Origin: an uncultured Blautia sp.
GTDB lineage: Bacteria; Bacillota; Clostridia; Lachnospirales; Lachnospiraceae
Assembly (NCBI GenBank): GCA_902476765.1
Contig: CABSEJ010000023.1
Coordinates: forward strand, 1-28,213
DNA: 28,213 bases
Direction: 5' to 3'
Positions 1 to 6,951 of this stretch are shown here, piece after piece. The position numbers and the translations under genes were made by a program. Numbering within the stretch: position 1 is the first letter of the stretch; the number at the start of each line of letters is the position of its first letter. The notes beneath the pieces were generated by a model, which did not search any database, was not told the origin of the DNA, and saw nothing but the letters and a program-made list of their open reading frames with translations.

Positions 1-10
1 CCGTTCCGAC

Positions 11-32
11 CGTTTGGCCCCTTGTACACTGA
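11..32. repeat. Copy of a TGTACA-containing 22-bp motif
   Basis: This 22-bp stretch (CGTTTG, four variable bases, TTGTACACTGA) matches 18981-19002 at 18 of 22 positions, and all four differences are transitions. The second copy forms the right half of an inverted repeat in the leader of the MFS gene; here the left arm is not found at the equivalent spacing. It may be a dispersed intergenic element or a shared regulator site. Function is not shown. Confidence 0.4.
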
Positions 33-88
33 AGGTAAGGTAATTTGGTAGAAATAATTGTTAGATGTGAAAAAAGATATTAAATATA

Positions 89-117
89 TTGAAGATACTT
101 AAATATAATTATATAAT
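89..117 (+). promoter_or_regulatory. Promoter of the BlaI/BlaR1-like operon
   Basis: TTGAAG (89-94), a 17-bp spacer and TATAAT (112-117) form a good sigma-A promoter. The predicted transcript start, near 124, supports translation starting at 144 and not 123. The -10 region lies in an AT palindrome (ATATAATTATAT, 104-115) that could be the repressor's own operator; the classical TACA/TGTA BlaI box is not seen. Confidence 0.6.
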
Positions 118-143
118 ATTATATGAATGAAAGGTGGTTATAT

Positions 144-539
144 ATGAGAAAATATATTGGAAAAAATGAATTTAAAATATTAAATATTTTATGGGAAAGA
201 AATCCATTATTAGTATCAGAAATTGTTGAGATGGATAAGAGCTTAACGATACCTACTGTCCAAAGACTTATAAATAAGCTTCAGAAAGAGGGAATTGTAG
301 AAGTGGCAGATATTGTTCAGAGCGGTAAGGTTCTTGCAAGAAGATATAAACCAGTTCTGAAATCTGAAGACTATTTGATGGACGAACTTAAAGAAACATT
401 TCCTATGGTAGAGAATAGGAATAGATTTTGTAAAAATATCGTAGGGGCTTTACTTAATGGTTCGGAGGACGCTAAGGAGATTATCGATGAACTTGAGGAC
501 TATTTAATAAAGAAAAAAGAAGAGATTGAAAAAAAATGA
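144..539 (+). CDS. BlaI/MecI-family winged-helix repressor
   Basis: This is a predicted DNA-binding repressor of 131 residues, the normal size for BlaI/MecI/CopY proteins. The N-terminal half is a winged helix (LNILWERNPLLVSEIVE, then IPTVQRLINKLQKEGIVE), followed by the charged helical C-terminus used for dimerisation. In the family, BlaI is inactivated when its partner BlaR1 senses a signal and triggers cleavage. An ATG at 123 exists, but the ATG at 144 has the ribosome site AAGGTGG (131-137) six bases upstream and fits the promoter at 89-117, so 144 was chosen. Its stop overlaps the start of the BlaR1-like gene (ATGA), so the two are translationally coupled. Base composition is strikingly AT-rich compared with the genes after 2190, suggesting acquisition from elsewhere. 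The family is clear; the regulon is unknown. Confidence 0.88.
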   Translation: MRKYIGKNEFKILNILWERNPLLVSEIVEMDKSLTIPTVQRLINKLQKEGIVEVADIVQSGKVLARRYKPVLKSEDYLMDELKETFPMVENRNRFCKNIVGALLNGSEDAKEIIDELEDYLIKKKEEIEKK

Positions 540-1591
540 GTATACGGTTTTCATATGCAACCTTTTTGACATCCTTAATGGTATGTCTCATTATTTCTAT
601 ATGCTCTGTAGTATATATGAAAAGCAAAAAAAGGTTATTTTCTAAATTTGAAGTATTATGTCTAATAGCTTGCTTTGGAGCCCTTAACATAAGATTGGTA
701 TTGCCATTTGAATATCCGTTTACTTATTCTGTGTATATACCTAATATATATTTTGAGGTATGTGGCTTTATCAGAAAAGATTTCTGGAGAAACGTTAGTA
801 TTTTTGATGCTTTTATTGTTATAACATTAATCGGAGCAATTTTAATAGGCTGTTATAAAATTATTTTATATTGCCAGTTCTGCAGATTAATGAGGGATTC
901 CGAATATGTAAAAACGATAACATTAGATAATGGAAAGAAAATTCCAATCTTAAAAAATAAAATGGTTTATGAACCATTCATAGTTGGGATACAGCATACA
1001 AAAATAATACTTCCGGAGAAGGTCCCATATGATATTTCTTATGTGATTCAGCATGAGTTGCAACATTATAAGAATCATGACTTATGGCTTAAAGTGTTTT
1101 TTGAAGGAGTTGTTACTTTGTATTGGTGGAATCCTTTTGCTTATGTTATACGGAAATATATGTATAACATGCTTGAGCTGAGAAACGATTTCGAAATTAC
1201 AGAGAAAAGCAATGAAGAAGAAAAGATTAATTATGCGAATACGTTGGTAGAAGCAGCAAAATTTAAACAAAAGATAAGATACGGAATAGGAATCAGTAGT
1301 AATGAAAGTTTTTTAAAGTACCGTATATATTCTATTTGCGAACATCGGGCCAATAAACGAAGTGTTTTTATCATACTACTTACTATATTTACGATAATAA
1401 GTTCATTTCTTGTTTTTGAGCCGATAAGTAAAGAAATGCCAGGGGGGACGTTTTCAATTAAGCAAAATGAATTGTATATTATTCATAATCAGCAGGGATA
1501 TCATATTATTGTTGATGGTCAAGATGTTGGAGTTGTAGACGAAGTGCCAGATTCATTTAAGAATATAAAGATAATTAATGATATTGAATAA
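536..1591 (+). CDS. BlaR1/MecR1-like M56 membrane metalloprotease lacking a PBP sensor domain
   Basis: This 351-residue integral membrane protein has predicted membrane segments near residues 7-28, 38-57, 92-113 and 277-295. The zinc-protease motif HELQH is at 173-177, within QHELQHYKNHDLW, and a downstream LELRNDFE segment probably carries the third zinc ligand; this is the M56 peptidase signature. Known BlaR1 proteins are about 580-600 residues and end in a penicillin-binding-like sensor. Here only about 55 residues follow the last membrane segment, so beta-lactam sensing in the BlaR1 manner is not expected and the signal is unknown. The gene overlaps the blaI-like gene by four bases and is followed 14 bp later by a small secreted protein gene that could be signal, target or cofactor (inference). 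It is AT-rich like its partner. Confidence 0.85.
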   Translation: MSIRFSYATFLTSLMVCLIISICSVVYMKSKKRLFSKFEVLCLIACFGALNIRLVLPFEYPFTYSVYIPNIYFEVCGFIRKDFWRNVSIFDAFIVITLIGAILIGCYKIILYCQFCRLMRDSEYVKTITLDNGKKIPILKNKMVYEPFIVGIQHTKIILPEKVPYDISYVIQHELQHYKNHDLWLKVFFEGVVTLYWWNPFAYVIRKYMYNMLELRNDFEITEKSNEEEKINYANTLVEAAKFKQKIRYGIGISSNESFLKYRIYSICEHRANKRSVFIILLTIFTIISSFLVFEPISKEMPGGTFSIKQNELYIIHNQQGYHIIVDGQDVGVVDEVPDSFKNIKIINDIE

Positions 1592-1605
1592 AGAGGTATA
1601 ATAAT

Positions 1606-1842
1606 ATGAAGAAAAAGGTAATGATGATAGGTTTGATTTTATCACTTTTCTGTGGCTCTGGAAGTACTGTTATGGCTGCAGAAACTGTTAGTGGGTCATT
1701 AGGAGCTTATACTAACGAAAATTCAACTATGCGAGCAGACTATATAGAGTATGTATATAAAGTAATAGACGGTAAAGTGTATAAACGCCTTTATAATTTT
1801 ACGCAGGAAAAATGGGTTGGAGATTGGATTTTGGTTAAGTAA
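1606..1842 (+). CDS. Small secreted protein of unknown function
   Basis: A 78-residue protein with a textbook signal peptide: MKKK, a hydrophobic core (residues 5-16), and a likely cut after VMA-A near residue 24-25. The mature part is about 54 residues, rich in tyrosine and tryptophan, with no cysteines (YIEYVYKVIDGKVYKRLYN then WVGDWILVK at the end). It begins 14 bp after the M56 protease gene, behind a modest AGAGG site, so it is probably co-transcribed. The family is not recognised by eye. Possible roles are a ligand or substrate of the neighbouring protease, or a cell-surface/antimicrobial peptide; none is shown. The short length, leader and AT-rich composition are consistent with a cargo gene travelling with the regulator pair. 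Confidence 0.7.
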   Translation: MKKKVMMIGLILSLFCGSGSTVMAAETVSGSLGAYTNENSTMRADYIEYVYKVIDGKVYKRLYNFTQEKWVGDWILVK

Positions 1843-1906
1843 AGTAATATTTGACAGTATTCGCATTAGATATATTAAAAGATGGAGTTGTGGAAAAAAA
1901 GTTTGA

Positions 1907-1996
1907 ATAGCATTGGATGAAAAAGAAGCCTTAGCCGCCGCTGCAGCGGCTATTGAAAGCGGTCTGGGAGAACTGGAGACAAAGGAAAATTTATGA
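1907..1996 (+). pseudogene. C-terminal remnant of an unidentified gene
   Basis: After an in-frame TGA at 1904, an open frame reads IALDEKEALAAAAAAIESG and continues for ten more codons to a TGA at 1994-1996. It has no start or ribosome site, its alanine- and GC-rich coding style resembles the downstream DNA and not the AT-rich module to its left, and it sits just before a terminator. It looks like the 3' end of a gene whose 5' part was lost, perhaps when the AT-rich module arrived. The family is not recognised. Confidence 0.4.
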
Positions 1997-2001
1997 AAAG
2001 G

Positions 2002-2053
2002 TGGAGCTGTGGTTTGATTCTGTACATGGAAGAACTGCGGCTCCATATTTTTG
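2002..2053 (+). terminator. Intrinsic terminator
   Basis: TGGAGCTGTGG (2002-2012) pairs with CTGCGGCTCCA (2035-2045), using a few G-U pairs, and is followed by ATATTTTTG. It closes off the AT-rich module and the gene remnant before the fructose operon. Confidence 0.6.
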
Positions 2054-2139
2054 CTGTAAAATGAATGAGCGTGACTGAAATAATGAGTGATTGTGAATGA
2101 TTACTAAAAATACAAGAGAAATATTGTGAAATAATATGA

Positions 2140-2167
2140 TTGAAATTGAATGAGTTTGGTGTATAAT
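2140..2167 (+). promoter_or_regulatory. Promoter of fruK-fruA with upstream repeats
   Basis: TTGAAA (2140-2145), a 16-bp spacer and a perfect TATAAT (2162-2167) precede fruK. Upstream lie two related boxes, TGAAATAATGAG (2076-2087) and TGAAATAATATGA (2127-2139), and a TGAATGAG at 2149-2156 overlapping the spacer. Repeats of this kind are plausible operators for the DeoR-type regulator encoded at 5321; this link is inference. Confidence 0.65.
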
Positions 2168-2190
2168 AAAGACATAAAGGAGGAAGAAAG

Positions 2191-3114
2191 ATGGTTTACA
2201 CAGTTACTTTTAATCCTTCTCTGGATTATATCGTTTCCGTGGATGGGTTTCAGATTGGAAAGACCAACCGGACAGTAAAGGAGCAGATGCTTCCGGGAGG
2301 AAAGGGCATCAATGTTTCCACAGTGTTGAAAAATCTGGGGATTCCCAATACGGCCCTGGGATTTTCCGCAGGATTTACCGGAGAAGAAATTATCAGAAGG
2401 GTGGAGGAAATGGGCCTTGCGGCGGATTTTATCTCTCTTAAAAAGGGCTGTTCCAGAATCAATGTGAAAATGAAGGATTTTGACGGGACAGAGATTAACG
2501 GACAGGGACCGGATATCACCCGGGAAGAAATCCGGCAGCTTATGGAAAAACTGGAAAAGCTCCAGGAAGGAGATGTTCTGGTATTGGCCGGAAGTATTCC
2601 GAAGTCTATGCCGGATTCCATATACCGGGACATTTTAGAAGGGCTGAAAGGAAAAGGTATTCTGTTTGTTGTAGACGCCACAGGAGAACTTCTCCTGAAT
2701 GTGCTGGAATACAGGCCTTTCCTGATTAAGCCCAACAATCATGAGCTGGGAGAAATCTTCCAGGTAAAACTGGAGACCAGAGAAGACGTAATCCCCTATG
2801 GAAGAAAGCTGCAGGAAAAAGGCGCCAGAAACGTGCTGGTTTCCATGGCCGGACAGGGAGCGGTGCTTCTTGATGAGACGGGACAGGTGCATATGCTGGC
2901 TGCCCCCAGGGGGAAACTGGTGAACGCTGTAGGAGCCGGGGACTCTATGGTAGCAGGTTTCCTGGCAGGATGGCTGACAAAAAAGGATTATGATTATGCC
3001 TTCTGTATGGGCATATCGGCAGGAAGCGCCAGTGCCTTTTCGGAAAATCTGGCAGAAAAAGAGGAAATAGAAAAGGTATACAGGCAGGTACAAGAGGATA
3101 AGGGAACTGTCTGA
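2191..3114 (+). CDS. fruK: 1-phosphofructokinase
   Basis: Phosphorylates fructose-1-phosphate, the product of the adjacent PTS, to fructose-1,6-bisphosphate using ATP in the cytoplasm. The 307-residue protein is full length for the PfkB/ribokinase fold: the substrate-binding GGKGINVS motif is at about 36-43, and the C-terminal PfkB signature GAGDSMVAGF starts at 248, with Asp251 as the expected catalytic base and the GAGD anion hole. Within the PfkB family, adjacency to a fructose PTS separates FruK from tagatose-6-phosphate kinase. The start is supported by AAAGGAGG at 2176-2183. It is the first gene of an operon, 23 bp ahead of fruA and behind a strong promoter. Nothing is odd about it. Confidence 0.95.
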   Translation: MVYTVTFNPSLDYIVSVDGFQIGKTNRTVKEQMLPGGKGINVSTVLKNLGIPNTALGFSAGFTGEEIIRRVEEMGLAADFISLKKGCSRINVKMKDFDGTEINGQGPDITREEIRQLMEKLEKLQEGDVLVLAGSIPKSMPDSIYRDILEGLKGKGILFVVDATGELLLNVLEYRPFLIKPNNHELGEIFQVKLETREDVIPYGRKLQEKGARNVLVSMAGQGAVLLDETGQVHMLAAPRGKLVNAVGAGDSMVAGFLAGWLTKKDYDYAFCMGISAGSASAFSENLAEKEEIEKVYRQVQEDKGTV

Positions 3115-3137
3115 CATACAGCAGAAAGGAGAAAATT

Positions 3138-5054
3138 ATGAGAATCGTAGAGCTGTTAGATTCCAGAAGCATTTCTTTGACCGGGGCTCCGGCAACGAAA
3201 AAAGAGGTTCTGGACCAGATGATAGAACTGATGGTAAAAAGCGGAAAAATCCGTGATAAAGAGGCTTACCGTCAGCAGGTATATGCAAGAGAAGAGGAAA
3301 GTACCACAGGTGTGGGAGAGGGAATTGCCATTCCCCATGGAAAAGGAGACTGTGTCATTCGTCCGGGACTGGCCGCTATGGTGGTGAAGGATGGGGTGGA
3401 TTTTGATTCTCTTGACGGAGAACCGGTCCATCTGATTTTTCTTATTGCTGCGCCGAATACCAAGGATAATGTTCACTTAGATGTGCTCAGTAAGCTGTCC
3501 ACCCTTCTTATGGATGAGGATTTTGTAAAAAATCTTCAGAATGCGGTCACTGTAGAAGAGTTTCTTGAAATTATCGACCAGGCGGACCAGGAGAAACCGG
3601 ACCTGGATGAGAAGCTGTCCTCTCAGTCATTAGAGGTAACTTCAGAGAAGGTCTGCCGGATTGTTGCCGTAACCTCCTGCCCTACAGGCATTGCCCATAC
3701 TTATATGGCCGCAGAGGGGCTGGAAAAGGCTGCCAGGAAAATGGGCTGTCTGATTAAGGTAGAGACCAGAGGCTCAGGGGGCGCCAAAAATGTGCTGACA
3801 GATAAGGAAATCCAGGAGGCAGACTGCGTAATCATTGCGGCAGATGCAAATGTGCCTATGGAGAGATTTGACGGTAAGCATCTGATAGAATGTCCGGTTT
3901 CTGACGGAATCAGCAAAGGAGACCAGTTGATTGAGCGAGCCATGAAACAGGATGCGCCGGTTTATCATTCCGGCAGTCCTAAGACTGAGAAGAAATCCGG
4001 TTCTTCAGGAGGGGCAGGACACAAGGTATACACCCAGCTTATGAACGGTGTTTCTCATATGCTTCCCTTTGTTGTGGGCGGAGGAATTTTAATTGCCCTG
4101 GCCTTTCTGATTGACGGTCTTTCTGTGGATATGAACACCCTTTCCCAGGAGGCAAGAGCAAACTTTGGTACGATTACACCTTTTGCGGCCCAGCTGAAAG
4201 GAATCGGCGACGTGGCTTTCGGATTTATGCTCCCTGTACTGGCAGGCTTTATTGCCATGAGTATCGGTGACCGCCCAGGACTGGCTGTAGGCTTCGTCGG
4301 AGGAATGATTGCTGCCAATGGAAAATCAGGCTTTCTGGGCGCCCTGGCAGCAGGCTTTATCGCAGGTTACCTCATTGTCCTTTTGAGAAAGCTTTTTGAC
4401 AAGCTTCCGGCTTCCATTGAAAAGATTGCTCCGGTGCTTTTATATCCTTTGTTTGGCATTTTGTTTATGGGACTGATTATGAATTTCCTGGTGGAGCCTC
4501 CAATCGGTGCCCTGAACACTGCCTTAAATACCGGACTGACCAATATGGGCGGAGGCAGCAAGATTCTTCTGGGAATTATTGTGGCCGGCATGATGTCCAT
4601 TGATATGGGCGGCCCCTTCAATAAAGCGGCTTATGTATTCGGTACAGCCTCTATTGCAGCAGGAAACTATGATATTATGGCGGCAGTTATGATTGGCGGT
4701 ATGGTTCCTCCCTGCGCCATTGCCCTGGCAACCCTGCTCTTTAAAGATAAGTTTACCAAAGAGGAGAGAGAATCCGGTCCTGTAAACTTTATTATGGGTC
4801 TGGCCTTTATTACAGAAGGAGCCATTCCCTTTGCCGCTTCAGACCCTCTTCACGTACTGCCTTCCTGTATTATCGGCTCAGCAGTTTCCGGCGCTTTATC
4901 CATGGCCTTTGGCTGTACCCTTATGGCGCCTCACGGCGGAATCTTCGTATTCCCGGTAGTGGAGAATCCTCTCATGTACCTGGTATCCCTGATTTTGGGA
5001 ACAGTTATCGGAGCAGTGCTTCTGGGAGTATTCAAGAAAAAGGCAGAGGCTTAG
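3138..5054 (+). CDS. fruA: PTS fructose transporter, fused IIA-IIB-IIC
   Basis: This membrane permease of the phosphotransferase system imports fructose and phosphorylates it to fructose-1-phosphate using phosphate from HPr. All three domains lie in one 638-residue chain. EIIA spans about residues 1-150, with the phosphorylated His67 in GIAIPHGKG. EIIB spans about 172-275, with the active-site Cys181 in VTSCPTGIAHT. The EIIC membrane domain begins near residue 297 and runs to the end, with the conserved MSIDMGGPFNKAA and the GAIPFAASDP stretch. The A-B-C order is typical of Firmicute FruA. The ribosome site AAAGGAG is at 3124-3130. The stop codon TAG overlaps the left end of a palindromic element (5052-5214), which therefore forms the 3' end of the transcript and may act as its terminator or stabiliser. 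Confidence 0.95.
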   Translation: MRIVELLDSRSISLTGAPATKKEVLDQMIELMVKSGKIRDKEAYRQQVYAREEESTTGVGEGIAIPHGKGDCVIRPGLAAMVVKDGVDFDSLDGEPVHLIFLIAAPNTKDNVHLDVLSKLSTLLMDEDFVKNLQNAVTVEEFLEIIDQADQEKPDLDEKLSSQSLEVTSEKVCRIVAVTSCPTGIAHTYMAAEGLEKAARKMGCLIKVETRGSGGAKNVLTDKEIQEADCVIIAADANVPMERFDGKHLIECPVSDGISKGDQLIERAMKQDAPVYHSGSPKTEKKSGSSGGAGHKVYTQLMNGVSHMLPFVVGGGILIALAFLIDGLSVDMNTLSQEARANFGTITPFAAQLKGIGDVAFGFMLPVLAGFIAMSIGDRPGLAVGFVGGMIAANGKSGFLGALAAGFIAGYLIVLLRKLFDKLPASIEKIAPVLLYPLFGILFMGLIMNFLVEPPIGALNTALNTGLTNMGGGSKILLGIIVAGMMSIDMGGPFNKAAYVFGTASIAAGNYDIMAAVMIGGMVPPCAIALATLLFKDKFTKEERESGPVNFIMGLAFITEGAIPFAASDPLHVLPSCIIGSAVSGALSMAFGCTLMAPHGGIFVFPVVENPLMYLVSLILGTVIGAVLLGVFKKKAEA

Positions 5055-5214
5055 TGCCATTCACTTTAAATATCCTCACGTTTCACTGGCCTGCTTTTCC
5101 GATAGCACAGTTGTAAAAGCCTCAGCGTAGCCCGCTACGCCTGCGTTTTTACAACTGCACTCTCAAAAAAGCATTCTCAGTGAAACGGTAAGGCATTTAA
5201 AGTGGATGGCACTA
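5052..5214. repeat. MITE-like palindromic element with nested stems
   Basis: This 163-bp imperfect palindrome has three nested arms. The outer 19 bp (5053-5071 with 5195-5213) share the core CACTTTAAAT/ATTTAAAGTG. The middle is CGTTTCACTG (5079-5088) with CAGTGAAACG (5178-5187). The inner is CAGTTGTAAAA (5108-5118) with TTTTACAACTG (5147-5157), tipped by GCGTAG-CCCG-CTACGC. It contains no ORF. Size and symmetry fit a miniature inverted-repeat element or a large REP-type repeat; the flanking TA/TA could be a target duplication or just the last base pair. It starts inside the fruA stop codon. Confidence 0.75.
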
Positions 5215-5246
5215 GTGTACTGGCCTTAGGAAATCTGGGAAAGTGG

Positions 5247-5275
5247 TTGCCCCTGAAAAGAAAGTTGTGTAGAAT
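5247..5275 (+). promoter_or_regulatory. Promoter of the DeoR-family regulator
   Basis: TTGCCC (5247-5252), a 17-bp spacer and TAGAAT (5270-5275), about 45 bp upstream of the regulator start. It lies just right of the palindromic element, so the regulator can be transcribed independently of fruKA. Confidence 0.5.
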
Positions 5276-5320
5276 AAGAGAAGACAGAAGAAAGAACCGT
5301 ATTTTCAGGGGGTATATCAT

Positions 5321-6067
5321 ATGCTGACAGAACAAAGACAGGAAGAAATCCTGAAGCTTCTGGACCAAAAGGGAAGCGTTACCCTTCAGGAGCTGAAAGA
5401 ATATTTTCATACATCAGAATCAACTATTCGAAGAGATTTGAACGCACTGGACAAGATGGGAGCTTTGACTAAGGTCTTCGGCGGTGCGGTGAAGCAGGAA
5501 GGAAGGATTATGCTCAGAGAGGAGCAGGTGTCCCAGAGACAGGAGCTGTACAGAGAAGAAAAAAATAGGATTGGCAGATATGCGGCTTCTCTTATAGAGC
5601 CGGAAGACTTTGTGTATCTGGATGCAGGCACTACCACAGGGGCTATGATTCCTTATCTTACAGAGCGCTCCGCTGCATTTGTAACCAATGCCGTGTCCCA
5701 TGCCCTTCGCCTGGCGGAAAATGGATTCAGGGTGATTCTAATCGGCGGAGAGGTGAAAGCGGCTACAGAGGCCATAGTGGGAAACGAGGCCTATGTAAAC
5801 CTGAAAAAATTTAATTTTACCAAGGGATTCTGGGGAACCAACGGAGTCAGCCCTTCGGCAGGATTTTCCACCCCGGATATTAACGAGGCTATGGTAAAAA
5901 GCTGCGCCCTGGCCCACACGCAGCAGGCTTACATCCTTTGTGACAGCAGCAAATTTTATCACACCAGTCCGGTGACCTTTGGAGAGTTTTCGGATGGGAT
6001 TATTCTTACGGATAAATACCCGGATGAAAGCTATCGGAAATATGAAAATATTGTAGCGGTTCCCTAG
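5321..6067 (+). CDS. fruR: DeoR-family transcriptional regulator of the fructose operon
   Basis: A 248-residue cytoplasmic repressor with the complete DeoR layout. The N-terminal HTH is at about residues 6-57 (VTLQELKEYFHTSESTIRRD is the recognition region). It is followed by the DeoRC sugar-phosphate sensor domain with DAGTTTGAMIPYL and the ILIGGEVK and GTNGVSP motifs. In this family a phosphorylated sugar, here probably fructose-1-phosphate, releases the repressor from DNA. The position directly after fruKA in the same direction is the basis for the FruR name; the commonest arrangement in Firmicutes is fruR first, so this downstream position is a small variation. The ribosome site CAGGGGG lies eight bases before the ATG. 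It has its own candidate promoter. Confidence 0.88.
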   Translation: MLTEQRQEEILKLLDQKGSVTLQELKEYFHTSESTIRRDLNALDKMGALTKVFGGAVKQEGRIMLREEQVSQRQELYREEKNRIGRYAASLIEPEDFVYLDAGTTTGAMIPYLTERSAAFVTNAVSHALRLAENGFRVILIGGEVKAATEAIVGNEAYVNLKKFNFTKGFWGTNGVSPSAGFSTPDINEAMVKSCALAHTQQAYILCDSSKFYHTSPVTFGEFSDGIILTDKYPDESYRKYENIVAVP

Positions 6068-6161
6068 AGACCGGATTTTATTAAGAATATTTGCCGGGTC
6101 GCAGAGATTTTTATCCTTCAACTGTCAAACTTCTGCGATTAAGCGATACCTTCTTTCAGTT

Positions 6162-6190
6162 TTGACAGAAATAGTCAAATATGTTAAATT
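6162..6190 (+). promoter_or_regulatory. Orphan promoter-like sequence
   Basis: A perfect TTGACA (6162-6167), a 17-bp spacer and TAAATT (6185-6190). It now drives only a degraded coding frame. CTGTCAAAC (6122-6130) and GTTTTGACAG (6159-6168) form an inverted repeat overlapping the -35, perhaps a former operator. Confidence 0.45.
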
Positions 6191-6550
6191 ATATATGAAT
6201 CCTTTTTCTCCAGACGGAGCATCCTGACACAGGAGTACATGGGGACAGATGAAGAGGGCAAAGATAATGTGGTCTTTCCGCTGAATCAGCCCTGTGATGA
6301 AGGGAATGTGGGCCCCGACAGTATTGACCACAGATATATTACGGAAGATATTCCGGTGGGCTGCAAGATATACCATGACCTGGGTGTGAAATTTGGTGTT
6401 CCTACCCCAATCATCGATTCCATGATTGTCCTTGGCGGGGCTATGCATGAGACCAATTACTTTGAAAAATCAAAATATAATCTGGATTATCTTGGAATAG
6501 GGCAGATGGGAAGAGAAGAGCTGCTGGAATATCTGTATAACGGAAAATAA
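6188..6550 (+). pseudogene. Opine (octopine/nopaline) dehydrogenase-like gene, C-terminal fragment
   Basis: The open frame from an in-frame TAA (6185) to the stop at 6550 encodes, from about 6275 on, a stretch typical of the C-terminal helical domain of NAD/NADP octopine/nopaline dehydrogenase-type proteins: HRYITEDIPVGC, then LGVKFGVPTPIIDSMI, and a terminal helix. These enzymes reductively join an amino acid and a keto acid and are about 350-400 residues long. Here at most about 120 codons remain, and the entire Rossmann cofactor domain is missing. No ribosome site precedes the internal ATG at 6239. It appears to be a relic joined to an unrelated promoter at 6162-6190. The family call is by motif recognition and moderately sure. 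Confidence 0.65.
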
Positions 6551-6654
6551 CTTCATCATTTCTGTGGAATAAGCCTCTGGAAGCACTGTCTGGTTCGATT
6601 GGTGCGATAGGAAAGTGGTTATTGGAGCTTTTGCGTAAGGTCATAAAAAAATAA
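6541..6654 (+). pseudogene. Possible C-terminal scrap of another gene
   Basis: In the frame following the opine-dehydrogenase relic, 6541-6654 is open and ends in a basic amphipathic tail (GAIGKWLLELLRKVIKK, then stop). It has no start or ribosome site. It resembles the end of a membrane or membrane-associated protein but is too short to name, and may be chance. Confidence 0.25.
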
Positions 6655-6692
6655 TTAAGGAACCGCCTTATAAGATAAATATGCAGTTGATA

Positions 6693-6712
6693 TGACCCTT
6701 GTCAAGTAGACA
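6693..6712. mobile_element. Possible terminal inverted repeat of an IS3-family element
   Basis: The 20-mer TGACCCTTGTCAAGTAGACA resembles ends of IS3/IS150-type elements in Firmicutes, recalled from general knowledge and not checked. No transposase ORF and no second end were found nearby, so at most it is a solo end left after loss of the element. It sits in a 400-bp stretch (6551-6951) that otherwise holds only a coding scrap and a terminator. Confidence 0.3.
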
Positions 6713-6741
6713 GGTGAAATATCTAAAATTAAGTGGTGGAT

Positions 6742-6777
6742 AATACCTACATTTCTCTTTGAAGCGTAGGTATTTTT
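6742..6777 (+). terminator. Intrinsic terminator
   Basis: AATACCTAC (6742-6750) and GTAGGTATT (6766-6774) form a perfect 9-bp stem with a 15-base loop, followed by TTT. It is in the gap upstream of the sigma-factor gene. Confidence 0.6.
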
Positions 6778-6951
6778 CTATGCACACCATTTCTCTTTAT
6801 ATTTTCAATTCGTTTATTTTCTGGAATAGGGTTAAAAATACAAGAAAAGTATTGCTGAATTTAATTTTCCACCAAAGTTTAACCACACCTTATTTTTTCC
6901 ACTATATAAGTGAAATCACCGGTGATGAAAACGAAAAAAGGAGGTATTTCC

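Noticed and set aside
1723..2046. 107-codon minus-strand frame over the small secreted gene and remnant
   Set aside because: Low-complexity translation, no ribosome site, and it runs against a clear plus-strand gene and terminator.
5052..5214. CRISPR or riboswitch interpretation of the palindromic element
   Set aside because: There are no regularly spaced direct repeats, and the element lies at the 3' end of fruA with full-length symmetry, which fits an inverted-repeat element better.
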